Shown here one piece after another: positions 26,465 to 34,129 of a stretch of DNA of 64,000 bases. The notes below the pieces were generated by a model that had not been told where the DNA came from, did no database searches, and saw nothing but the letters and a program-made list of their open reading frames with translations. The stretch is from Candidatus Nezhaarchaeales archaeon (GTDB lineage: Archaea > Thermoproteota > Methanomethylicia > Nezhaarchaeales > JAWCJE01): positions 1 through 64,000 of the forward strand of contig JAWCJE010000001.1 of assembly GCA_038853715.1 (NCBI GenBank), read 5' to 3'. The position numbers and the translations under genes are program-made. Within the stretch, counting starts at the first letter, position 1. Each line of letters starts with the position of its first letter.

Positions 26465-27001
26465 TTAGTACTCAATACCCATCCTAGCGGTAATCCCCTT
26501 CTCTTTATATGGGTGCTTAACCTCCTCGAATAAGGTAACTAAGTCTGCCGCGTCAAGTAGCTCTTTAGGCGCATACCTTCCGGTTAGTACTAACTCTACG
26601 TTGGAGGGTTTATCCTTAATCAGCCTTAAAACTTCGTTTACGCTTAGTAGCCCCCATCCCACCGCTATATTAACTTCGTCTAGGATAACCACGTCGTACT
26701 TCCCGCTCTTAATGACCTCTTCAGCGTGCTTTAACGCTTCCTTGGCAAGCTTCACGTCCAACTCGTTTACATCACTCCTGGTTATGCATTCCTTACGCCC
26801 GAACTGAACGATCATGAAGTCGGGCGTTAACCTACGGACGCCTTCAACCTCGCCGTAGTTCCAGTTCTTCATAAACTGGACCATGTAGACCTTGAGGCCG
26901 TGTCCCACAGCCCTTAACCCTAACCCTAAGGCAGCGGTAGTCTTACCCTTACCGTTCCCAGTATAAACCTGAACTAACCCTTTACTGAGCTTACCGCTCA
27001 T
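26465..27001 (-). CDS. cobA: corrinoid adenosyltransferase (CobA/BtuR type)
   Basis: A 178-residue P-loop protein with GNGKGKTT (residues 15-22), QFMKNWNYGE and DVVILDEVNIA, the marks of the CobA/CobO/BtuR adenosyltransferase that makes adenosylcobalamin from cob(I)alamin and ATP. The frame is open to a TTG at 27025, but the inner ATG at 27001 has AGGTG eight bases before it and matches the usual family start. It probably supplies the cofactor of the mutase encoded nearby. Confidence 0.92.
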   Translation of the reverse strand: MSGKLSKGLVQVYTGNGKGKTTAALGLGLRAVGHGLKVYMVQFMKNWNYGEVEGVRRLTPDFMIVQFGRKECITRSDVNELDVKLAKEALKHAEEVIKSGKYDVVILDEVNIAVGWGLLSVNEVLRLIKDKPSNVELVLTGRYAPKELLDAADLVTLFEEVKHPYKEKGITARMGIEY

Positions 27002-27160
27002 CTTTAAGCACCTAGGGTGAAGCAACCATTTTCAAACCTTTAAAGCTAACTACTCTCCTCATAAGCTTCTTCGGCGAGGTGGAATGCTGAAGCCTTATGC
27101 TTTTTTAGTACGTTTAACGTCGTGGTACGCGTTTTACCGCGTGATATAGGCGCTTTTAAG

Positions 27161-27186
27161 CTCTCCACGGCTTCAGCCGTGGGGTT
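27161..27186 (-). repeat. solo hairpin resembling an IS200/IS605 (TnpB) right end
   Basis: CCACGGCT-TC-AGCCGTGG (27165-27182) is a perfect 8-bp stem with a two-base loop, flanked by CTCT and GGTTCTCG. GAACCCCACGGCTGAAGCCG-type hairpins mark the right ends of many archaeal and bacterial IS605/IS1341 elements, where the TnpB guide RNA ends. No tnpB gene is adjacent: 27002-27229 holds no gene. It may be a scar, or simply a terminator of the nitrilase gene on the same strand. Confidence 0.45.
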
Positions 27187-27229
27187 CTCGCTTTTTCGGG
27201 TCTAAGCCTTCATCATGCCGGGTTCAGGG

Positions 27230-28018
27230 CTATGTAAGGGGCTTGTATAGGTTGGGCCTCCTATCCTTCATTCTTTCACGCCTACTTTTACGGGTGAGTT
27301 CAAGGTCTAGGTCCGCTACGATCGCGGATGGAGTTTCACCTGCTTCAGCGATGAGCTTAACATGGAAGACGCTGTCAGCTTGGACTTGGAAGCCGGTGAT
27401 ACAGCTATGGCCAAGCCAGGTAGGCGGCTTCACGATGTTAACCCCGACAGTGTAAACCCTATTCTCTAACGCCCTAGCCTTAAGGTATAGCTGCCACGAT
27501 TCCCAAGCATTACTCGTTATACGTGAAGGGTTTAAAACTACGTCGACGTCCTTAAGCGCCATAATCCTTACCACCTCGGGGAAGACGAGGTCGTAGCATA
27601 CGGCTATGCCCAGCTTAAACCCTTTAAGCTCAAAGACCTCCACGGCTTCAGCCGGTTCCACTATCCCTCTTTCATCTTTAAAGGGGTGCATCTTATCCTG
27701 GTAGCCCATTAAACCCTTAGGCCCTATAATAGGGCTTCTAATCCTTAGCGAGCCTTTAAAAACGGTGTGTAAAGCCCCGGGAACCACGTAAACGTTGTAT
27801 TCGGAGGCGAGCTCCGTGAAGGCTTTAACCGCCGCTTCGTAACCTTCCTTAAGTAAAGCTAAATTCCTCCTAGGCTCTGGGAAAAGCCAGCTTTCAGGTA
27901 GGCAGATTAGCGTTGCACCATCGTTAACCGCGTTCCTCGTCAACGTTAAAGCCTCCTGAAGCCCCTCGCTAATTGAATGCTTAGGCTCCACCTGTACGGC
28001 TGCAACCCTTAGCTTCAA
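27230..28018 (-). CDS. carbon-nitrogen hydrolase (nitrilase superfamily)
   Basis: A 262-residue amidase-like enzyme with the complete Glu-Lys-Cys triad of the nitrilase superfamily: E42 in CLPESW, K109 in YQDKMHPF and C141 in AVCYDLVFPE. It should hydrolyse an amide or nitrile, or transfer the acyl group. The substrate is not evident; omega-amidase-like or N-carbamoyl hydrolases are candidates. ATG start. It stands alone, with the IS605-like hairpin just after its stop. Confidence 0.9.
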   Translation of the reverse strand: MKLRVAAVQVEPKHSISEGLQEALTLTRNAVNDGATLICLPESWLFPEPRRNLALLKEGYEAAVKAFTELASEYNVYVVPGALHTVFKGSLRIRSPIIGPKGLMGYQDKMHPFKDERGIVEPAEAVEVFELKGFKLGIAVCYDLVFPEVVRIMALKDVDVVLNPSRITSNAWESWQLYLKARALENRVYTVGVNIVKPPTWLGHSCITGFQVQADSVFHVKLIAEAGETPSAIVADLDLELTRKSRRERMKDRRPNLYKPLT

Positions 28019-28078
28019 CGCTTAACCCAGCCCGAGAGGATAGCGAAAAATTCTGGTCGACTCGGCTAAAAAGGTTGC

Positions 28079-28669
28079 TTAACCGGTTAAGCCTTGGATT
28101 CCTTCACGCATGATGCTTACGGCTATAGCCGCTGTTAGTAAGCCCATTATCCTCGTTATCGCCTTCGACCCGTTCCTACCGAGGAGCTTGAAAAAGCTCT
28201 CGGATTCAGCTAGGATTATGTAGGCGAGGGCTACGTTAATGCCGACGGTTAATAATACGTGGAGAAGGCCGTAGAGGCTCATTATGTACATCGTGGTACT
28301 TATGCTTCCAGGCCCTGCTAGGAGGGGTGTAGCTAACGGAACTACGGCTATGTCTTCCGCTTCCACCCTTCTAATGAGTTTTTCTAGGCGGCCAAGAACC
28401 ATTTCTACTGATAGTATGAAGAGTACGATGCCAGCGGCTACCCTGAAATCGTTAATGGTTATTCTTAGCAGTTTAAAAATGTAGTCGCCTAAAAGAGCGA
28501 AGAAAATTAGAATTCCGCCCGCCGTTAAAGCTGAGGCTTTAGCTATCGATCTACGCCCACTAACCCCTTTCCTCTCGGTTAAAGCGTAGAATATGGGGAC
28601 GTTACCGAGCGGATCAAAGATTATGAAGAGCATGAAGAACGAGTGGAGAAGGCTGGCTAAGTCGATCAT
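28079..28669 (-). CDS. MarC-family membrane protein
   Basis: A 196-residue protein with six hydrophobic helices and the MarC core FIIFDPLGNVPIFYALTE near the front and PLATPLLAGPGSI around residue 115. MarC proteins are small integral membrane proteins of unknown transport function. The 5' third is copied as a truncated fragment at 39420-39647. It diverges from the MFS gene with only 28 bases between starts, so the two share a promoter region. Confidence 0.9.
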   Translation of the reverse strand: MIDLASLLHSFFMLFIIFDPLGNVPIFYALTERKGVSGRRSIAKASALTAGGILIFFALLGDYIFKLLRITINDFRVAAGIVLFILSVEMVLGRLEKLIRRVEAEDIAVVPLATPLLAGPGSISTTMYIMSLYGLLHVLLTVGINVALAYIILAESESFFKLLGRNGSKAITRIMGLLTAAIAVSIMREGIQGLTG

Positions 28670-28697
28670 GGTGCTTCACACGCTCCTTAAGGGTTAA

Positions 28698-29987
28698 GTG
28701 GTGAAAGTACGAAACCTTTTAAGTGTCAACCTGCTTTTAAGCTGTAAGGCCGTTAAAGGAGGATTTAGTATCCACTGGTGCTGGATTGTTTTAGCTGCGG
28801 GTTTCTACACGGTCTTTATGGCTTACGGGATTAGGTTTAGCTACGGCATACTGCTACCGGCAATGATAAGGGAGTTAGGGATTACGACGACGGAGGCCGG
28901 GTTAATTTATAGTGGGTATTTTCTTGCTTACGCGTTTTTCGCGCCTATCGTAGGTACGTTAACGGATAGGGTAGGAGGGAGACGCGTAGTAGCCCTGTTC
29001 TGCGTAGTACTTGGTGTTGGCGCGTTAATGATGGGGCTTATTAACCGGTGGCAAACCGGTTTTACCTCGGCACTAATAATGGGGGTTGGAGCCTCGGCTA
29101 CTTGGACTCCGATCGTAGCCCTCGTATCGAAGTGGTTCGGGGTGAAACGGAGGGGGAGGGCGTTAGGGATACTTACTTCAGGTTATGGGTGGGGCTTCGG
29201 CGTTATGGGGATACTTATCCCCCTAATAGTAGCTAGCTACGGTTGGCGTTACTGTTGGTATAGCCTAGCCCTCATGGCTTTATCGGCGGCACTAATTAAC
29301 GCACTCCTCCTAAGAAGTAAGCCTGAAGAGTTGGGGTTAAAACCGTATGGTTGGACTAGTGAAGATGTCGGAGGGATGGTAAGCCCCGGTAGGATTAATT
29401 ATCGGAGCATCGTTAGGGAGGCTGGGTTCTGGTTGATCGGGGCTTCCTACTTCGCTATATCTTTCGCCACCTATATCGCTATGCTATACACGGTATCGTA
29501 CGTTAACCTGGAGCTAGACGTGGAATACGTCGTAGCGGCGGTATTAATGAGTGTAGTAGCGTTTAGCGGTATACCTGGAGGCTTAATTATCCCTACGCTT
29601 TCCGATTACCTTGGTAGGAGGGGTACGATGGCTGTATGTAACGCGGTGGTCGCGTTTACTTTAATAAGCTTCGTAAGCGTAGGCTCTAACCTTCACGTTT
29701 TAATAGGTATAGCCGCTCTTTACGGAGCTTTCTATAGCGCCATATGGCCGATTTACGCGGCTTACGCCGCTGACTACTTCTCTAGGGAGGCTGCTGGAAC
29801 AGTAGTAGGTCTTTGGACCGTTAACTACGGGATTGGAGCTATGACGGGCTCAGCGGTAGCTGGGTACGTACGCGACGTTACACGGACCTTCTTTTGGTCC
29901 TTCACGCTGGCATCGCTAATGGCCGGTTTAAGCGTAGCATTAATCCTAGTATCCAAGTTGAAGAAGCGAGTTAAGGACTCTCATTGA
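28698..29987 (+). CDS. MFS transporter (monocarboxylate/oxalate-formate antiporter-like)
   Basis: A 429-residue protein with twelve predicted helices and the MFS loop motif GTLTDRVGGRRV between helices 2 and 3. The opening WIVLAAGFYTVFMAYGIRFSYGI resembles the oxalate/formate antiporter-monocarboxylate transporter subgroup (OFA). A carboxylate substrate would suit the neighbourhood but is not proven. The GTG at 28698 is used here; an adjacent GTG at 28701 cannot be excluded, and the true start may lie further in, nearer the first helix. Confidence 0.88.
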   Translation: MVKVRNLLSVNLLLSCKAVKGGFSIHWCWIVLAAGFYTVFMAYGIRFSYGILLPAMIRELGITTTEAGLIYSGYFLAYAFFAPIVGTLTDRVGGRRVVALFCVVLGVGALMMGLINRWQTGFTSALIMGVGASATWTPIVALVSKWFGVKRRGRALGILTSGYGWGFGVMGILIPLIVASYGWRYCWYSLALMALSAALINALLLRSKPEELGLKPYGWTSEDVGGMVSPGRINYRSIVREAGFWLIGASYFAISFATYIAMLYTVSYVNLELDVEYVVAAVLMSVVAFSGIPGGLIIPTLSDYLGRRGTMAVCNAVVAFTLISFVSVGSNLHVLIGIAALYGAFYSAIWPIYAAYAADYFSREAAGTVVGLWTVNYGIGAMTGSAVAGYVRDVTRTFFWSFTLASLMAGLSVALILVSKLKKRVKDSH

Positions 29988-30111
29988 GCCCCGGCGTTAC
30001 CGGCGACGTACTCGGTTAGGGAGGAGCTCTGGTGGAGAAGTAAGGTTAATGGTCCACCTTTATAGGGTTAGGCTTACCATTTTAAGCCCTTGACGCTGGT
30101 TAATACGTCTT

Positions 30112-31086
30112 TTAACGTGATCCTATCGACGCTAAAGCTCTAAGCCTCTTGGTCATGTTTGGATGCGTGGAGAAAAGCTCCATGATCCTATCTACCAGCG
30201 TTACGGGCCTTGAGAGAAGCTCCCGTACTAGTTGTTGATCACTACTCGATATACTCCTCATCGAGTATATTTCGTAGGAGTCCCGTTCAGCGCGATCCGG
30301 ATCCTCTATGAAGAGGGTTTTGAAGGCGTTTAAGCCGCCTACCCCTCCGCTACGCCGTATAGCCCTCCTCGCTGATAGCGCTATTTTAGCTAACGCCTCT
30401 GAAAGCTTTCTAGCCCCGTCGGGGACCGTGGTAGCGCTAGCCCTATCAGCGTAGTATTCGCGAAGCCTACTTAAATGTAGTACGAGTAGGCTTAAGACCC
30501 AGTAGATCGCTAAGCTAGCAATACCAAGGAGCGCTGTGAGGCCGCCCGATCTCTCTTCGCGTCTACCAAGCATTGAAGACCAGAATAGTGAATACCCTAT
30601 GAAGTAGAATAAGGCCGGTAGTAACGACGCCATCATCATAAGCTGGACGTCGCGATGCTTTAAATGGCCGAGCTCATGGCCTACTACGGCTTCAACCTCC
30701 TCCTCTTCAAGCTCGCTTAGTAAGCCCTCGGTAACGGCGATCCTACTACCGGCGATCGGAGAGCCGTAGGCGAAAGCGTTGGGGATTGGGAGCCTAGCGA
30801 TCATGATTCTAGGCTTCTTAAGCCCCATCTTACGGCTTAACTCTTCGACAATCCTATGAAGCCTAGGAGCCTCGCTCTTCGATACCTCCTTAACCTGGTA
30901 CATGGAGTCTATAATATAAGGCGCTATTAGCCACTGGGCTAGGTTAAAGGCTATTACCAGCGATAATAGCGAGAAGATCGTTAAGCGGCCTAGGTAGTTT
31001 AAGATTACGGCTAGGAACAACGTCGATACGCCTATAACCATGGCTAACGTACCTACCATCGATAGCCGAAGCTTTAAAAGGGACAT
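30112..31086 (-). CDS. htpX: M48 family zinc metalloprotease (HtpX-like)
   Basis: A 324-residue membrane protease. Two N-terminal helices are followed by the zinc motif HELGH (H137, E138, H141 counted from the chosen start), AYGSPI and a second hydrophobic pair, then a C-terminal FSTHPNMTKRL typical of HtpX. It degrades damaged membrane proteins. The frame is open to a GTG at 31119, but a TATA-like box directly upstream of that GTG places transcription near 31101, so I use the ATG at 31086. Confidence 0.9.
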   Translation of the reverse strand: MSLLKLRLSMVGTLAMVIGVSTLFLAVILNYLGRLTIFSLLSLVIAFNLAQWLIAPYIIDSMYQVKEVSKSEAPRLHRIVEELSRKMGLKKPRIMIARLPIPNAFAYGSPIAGSRIAVTEGLLSELEEEEVEAVVGHELGHLKHRDVQLMMMASLLPALFYFIGYSLFWSSMLGRREERSGGLTALLGIASLAIYWVLSLLVLHLSRLREYYADRASATTVPDGARKLSEALAKIALSARRAIRRSGGVGGLNAFKTLFIEDPDRAERDSYEIYSMRSISSSDQQLVRELLSRPVTLVDRIMELFSTHPNMTKRLRALASIGSR

Positions 31087-31122
31087 CCTCAACGCCCTCA
31101 CCGAGGATGGAGGAGGCACCCC

Positions 31123-31132
31123 TTATATTTAT
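31123..31132 (-). promoter_or_regulatory. TATA box of the htpX-like gene
   Basis: The minus strand reads AAATATAAGG about 42 bases before the ATG at 31086, implying a leader of about 15 bases. Confidence 0.45.
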
Positions 31133-31149
31133 TTTCGCTCCTACCCTGT

Positions 31150-31382
31150 ATTTATAACAATTTACCACCTACTGATTATCGTGTTTAGTTATGGATAATT
31201 TCATACAGTTATTATAATCGCCGTACCGCTTAACCAAAGGCAACCTAGTAGGACTCAAAACAAGCATCTCCAACAAACCTAGAAACCCTACACGTAAACT
31301 AGAACGGTAAAAGGCTTAGAAGGAACAGTTACTTAACAAACATGGAAAGCGTTAACAAAACTAATGGACTGTTGCAAGCATC
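31150..31382 (-). mobile_element. internally deleted derivative of the 20.4-kb IS6-like element
   Basis: One end (about 31150-31190) matches the outer end at 20358-20398, sharing CACCT-CTGATTAT-GTGTTTA. A second block (GCCGTACCGCTTAACCAAAGG at 31222-31242) matches the 5' part of the transposase gene near 20930. The intervening 500-odd bases of the DDE core are gone. TAATGGACTGTTGCAAG at about 31365 is the inverted counterpart of the outer end. It carries no functional transposase and looks like a MITE-like remnant. The rest of the 31133-31448 gap is empty. Confidence 0.5.
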
Positions 31383-31448
31383 TACTCTTAGTGAAGGGTT
31401 CCTCTGCGTATATCTTCGTATAGGTGTTGTAGGGGCGTATATTTTATT

Positions 31449-32255
31449 TCACATTAAATAGGGTGCCGCGAGAAGCGTTAACGAAGCCATCATTAATAGC
31501 GCCCACTGCTTCAATCCCCACGCTACCACCTTAGACCCGTCTAAGGGGGGTAGTGGGAGGAGGTTGAAGAAGGCTAGCCAAGCGTTAATCCTAAACCCTA
31601 TACGGCTTAAGGCGAGTAGAAAGGCTGGAAGGCTAGGTATCCAGAGGAGCGATAGGAAGGCTGACGAAAGTATTACGTTAACCAATGGTCCGACCGCCGC
31701 GATTAACCCGTAAGCCTTCCTATCGGTAAGGGGGCCGGCTATGTAAACAGCTCCAGGAGCCGCGAACACGAAGCCTAGGAGGGAGAACGCTAAAGCCATG
31801 GCGAGGCCCATGGGCCACATGCGGTACTCCGCCCAACACCCAAGGCTTCGCGCTACGTAACGATGTGCTAGCTCGTGAAACATGAACGCTACGCCTACTC
31901 CGATTAACGATAGGGTAAAACCCCATAGGGATCGGTAACCTAAGGCTATGGTGAAAGCGGCCGATAAAACGAGCATCGATACTAGGATATCCCTAACCTC
32001 CATACGGCTAAGCCCTCTAACCCTACCTGGGCCGCTTATTAATCCTAGAATTAACCTCTTCCAGGAGGGCTTCCTCATTAAGCCTCCGGTTCCGCCTACC
32101 TTAACCGGGGGTGTTGGAGGGCCTAGGGTCCATGAACAATCATGAAGCTCGGGGAGCCTATGGTCAACGCATACCCATTCACCGCAGTAACTACACCTAT
32201 GCGCGGTTAAGTAGGTAAGAGGGAGCCCGCAACGCTTACACCTTACCTTCGACAA
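31449..32255 (-). CDS. AN1-type zinc finger fused to a site-2 protease (M50)
   Basis: A 268-residue protein. Residues 6-40 form an AN1 zinc finger (C6, C9, C21, C24, C29, H32, H38, C40). After a linker come several helices with the intramembrane protease motif H127-E128-x2-H131 and a distal PPLDGSK loop with the second metal ligand. The architecture is an archaeal form of the site-2 protease family. The finger may recognise a protein partner or tag. It runs in the same direction as the DUF gene upstream, 27 bases apart, and both probably share a promoter. Confidence 0.88.
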   Translation of the reverse strand: MSKVRCKRCGLPLTYLTAHRCSYCGEWVCVDHRLPELHDCSWTLGPPTPPVKVGGTGGLMRKPSWKRLILGLISGPGRVRGLSRMEVRDILVSMLVLSAAFTIALGYRSLWGFTLSLIGVGVAFMFHELAHRYVARSLGCWAEYRMWPMGLAMALAFSLLGFVFAAPGAVYIAGPLTDRKAYGLIAAVGPLVNVILSSAFLSLLWIPSLPAFLLALSRIGFRINAWLAFFNLLPLPPLDGSKVVAWGLKQWALLMMASLTLLAAPYLM

Positions 32256-32282
32256 TAGGCTTCACGTCCCCGTAAGGTTAAG

Positions 32283-32645
32283 TTACCTTCCACTTAAGAG
32301 GGAAGCCAGCTTACGCAGTATTTCGCTAGGCATGGTTTTCCTAGCGGAGACTATGAAGATGAACTCCTTTGATCTAAGGAGAATTACGTAGGACTTTTCG
32401 TAGGATATCATTAAGTACTCGATATTGCCGACGATGTTTTGAACTTTTTCGCTTACGCCTAGTACGACCGCAGCCATGAGGCCTGAGAACTGCCTTATTA
32501 AATCCTCGGGCCAAGTAACCTTAGCTCTAGAAGCTATCCTTACCACTTGGCCCATGCTATTAACTATAACCACGTGGCGTATATCGTCGTGGAGCTCGAA
32601 AATCCTATCAACTACATTAAGCCCTTGAGAAGACATAACGACCAC
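32283..32645 (-). CDS. DUF6659-like small protein
   Basis: A 120-residue protein with a profilin/roadblock-like pattern (IRHVVIVNSMGQVVRI, then YLMISYEKSYVILLRSKEFIFIVSA) resembling archaeal DUF6659 proteins of unknown role, often in chemosensory or regulatory settings. A GTG at 32645 and an ATG at 32636 are both possible. A TATA-like box (TTATATAAATC, 32667-32677) puts transcription close to 32645, so translation may be leaderless or begin at the ATG. Probably co-transcribed with the protease gene. Confidence 0.65.
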   Translation of the reverse strand: MVVMSSQGLNVVDRIFELHDDIRHVVIVNSMGQVVRIASRAKVTWPEDLIRQFSGLMAAVVLGVSEKVQNIVGNIEYLMISYEKSYVILLRSKEFIFIVSARKTMPSEILRKLASLLSGR

Positions 32646-32835
32646 TTAGATTATAGCGATCGTAGATTTATATAAGTCTTGACCCTAATGAGCGGTGAAC
32701 TTATCGTAGCTCTACGTTCGTAGTTAACCGGTTACATGTTTAAGCCTCGTATACGTAATGAGTAGGGGAGGGTTTCATCGAATGGTGGGGCTACCGTAAA
32801 ACATCATTTAGCTGCTTGCTACGAAATGGTCTTAA

Positions 32836-32973
32836 TTAGAATCTATCGGCGTTTAGTATTGTTATTTTTTCTATGCTTAAATCAGGCTTGTTTAATCCGT
32901 TTAAGAGCTTTCTAAGCTCATCCTCGCCGATATTACCTTTACTGTTCTTAAGAACAATGAAGATGTAGTTCAA
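32836..32973 (-). CDS. 45-residue unknown small protein
   Basis: A TTG-started frame preceded by AGGTG encodes NYIFIVLKNSKGNIGEDELRK-type sequence (split here after 20 residues) and ends at 32836. The pattern beta strand, acidic helix, strand looks like a compact domain, or the end of a longer decayed gene. I do not recognise it. It diverges from the V4R gene. The rest of the 32646-33148 gap shows no gene. Confidence 0.35.
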   Translation of the reverse strand: MNYIFIVLKNSKGNIGEDELRKLLNGLNKPDLSIEKITILNADRF

Positions 32974-33148
32974 CGGTTAACACCTAGCGAAGTGTGTTAG
33001 GTTTTCAGCCTAATAAAGCTTTCTAGTTAAGTTGAAATGATAGTCCGAGGGAATATTGTTGAAGAATTTTAAACTGGTTAAATAACTTAATATTGCGATA
33101 AACTTAATGTTTTTACGTAAATGATTTAAATGGTTCCAAGGCTATACT

Positions 33149-33631
33149 ATGGGAGTTAAGATGTGTATGGAGGATGCGCTGAACCTACTCAAGGCTAAGG
33201 AGGCTATAATTCTACGCAACGTAACCTTTGCAACCATTCATAAGAGGTTTGAGGAAATATTCGGTGAGGGGCCGGCTGCCTTCATAATGTTTGAAGCCGG
33301 TAGAGTATGCGGGAAGCGTTCTATTGAACGTTTAGCGGATGTAACTAAAGTAATCGGTAGGAGGTTGCTGATTGAGGTTGAGAGGCTTAAGAAGGATGAA
33401 GGATGGTGTTTAATGGACTTCGGTAAATTGAATTTGAAAACGGGGAAGGGCGTTATTATCGTCAAGGACTCCTTCGAAGCGTTAGGCTACGGTTCCTCGC
33501 AACGACCTATATGTCAATTTCTACGGGGATTCTTATCAGCTGTAATATCGTACGTACTGAAAAGGGATGTAGTGCTAATGGAGACTAAATGCTTAGCTAA
33601 AGGGGATCCATACTGCGAGTTTACACTTTAG
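33149..33631 (+). CDS. V4R (4-vinyl reductase-like) domain protein
   Basis: A 160-residue protein consisting of one V4R small-molecule-binding domain. The C-terminal METKCLAKGDPYCEFTL holds the paired Cys and GDPxCEF signature, and FEAGRVCGKR lies in the middle. V4R domains bind hydrophobic ligands and occur in bacteriochlorophyll enzymes, transcription regulators and stand-alone archaeal sensors. No DNA-binding part is attached. ATG start; an inner ATG four codons later is an alternative. Confidence 0.85.
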   Translation: MGVKMCMEDALNLLKAKEAIILRNVTFATIHKRFEEIFGEGPAAFIMFEAGRVCGKRSIERLADVTKVIGRRLLIEVERLKKDEGWCLMDFGKLNLKTGKGVIIVKDSFEALGYGSSQRPICQFLRGFLSAVISYVLKRDVVLMETKCLAKGDPYCEFTL

Positions 33632-33933
33632 GTTAGTTTAACTCGCGGCCTCCTTGAAGAAGGGCGCTAGGTATGGATCAGGCGTATCCGGCTTTACTAA
33701 TACCTGTCGCCCATACTGCCTTACGCTTAGCGGGCTTTACCGTGAGCTTTAACCCTGCTTGAAGGAGCCGCATGGCCCTTTCCCCCGCTTAGGTTTCGAG
33801 CGGAAAACAGTATTCATCGTTTAGCTTCAGAAACCAGTATTTCTACCGGAGTCTACACGGGAAGTAAGGGTTTCTTAACCTCTACTGGGGTTTCATTGAA
33901 TGGTAGGGTTAAACCTACCGCGCGGTACTAATG

Positions 33934-34072
33934 CTACTTTGGATCTTCACTGGTTAAGGCTTTAAGTACTTCGATGGCTTCGGTTGAAGGTATCTTCTTC
34001 AGCTCGTTTAGGTTTAAGCTTCATCCATTACGCTACGCGCTAATTCCTTTACGTAGGTAGCTTATTCCTACT
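33934..34072 (-). pseudogene. decayed gene tail, unknown family
   Basis: In the 500-base gap 33632-34129 two minus-strand frames carry protein-like pieces: ATYVKELARSVMDEA, then after a frame change LNLNELKKIPSTEAIEVLKA and a few more codons to a stop at 33934. This looks like the end of a lost gene. Nothing else in the gap is recognisable. Confidence 0.3.
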
Positions 34073-34129
34073 TAACTTAAAGCTTTTAAGCTTTTGAAGG
34101 CTATAACTGTTAGCCTTGGAGGTTGAAGG

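Noticed and set aside
27657-27678. Second copy of the IS605-like hairpin sequence inside the nitrilase gene
   Set aside because: Only half the stem matches (CCACGGCTTCAGCCGG) and it is coding; treated as chance.
33770-33830. tRNA-like hairpin with GGTTTCGA
   Set aside because: No acceptor, D or anticodon stems can be drawn around it.
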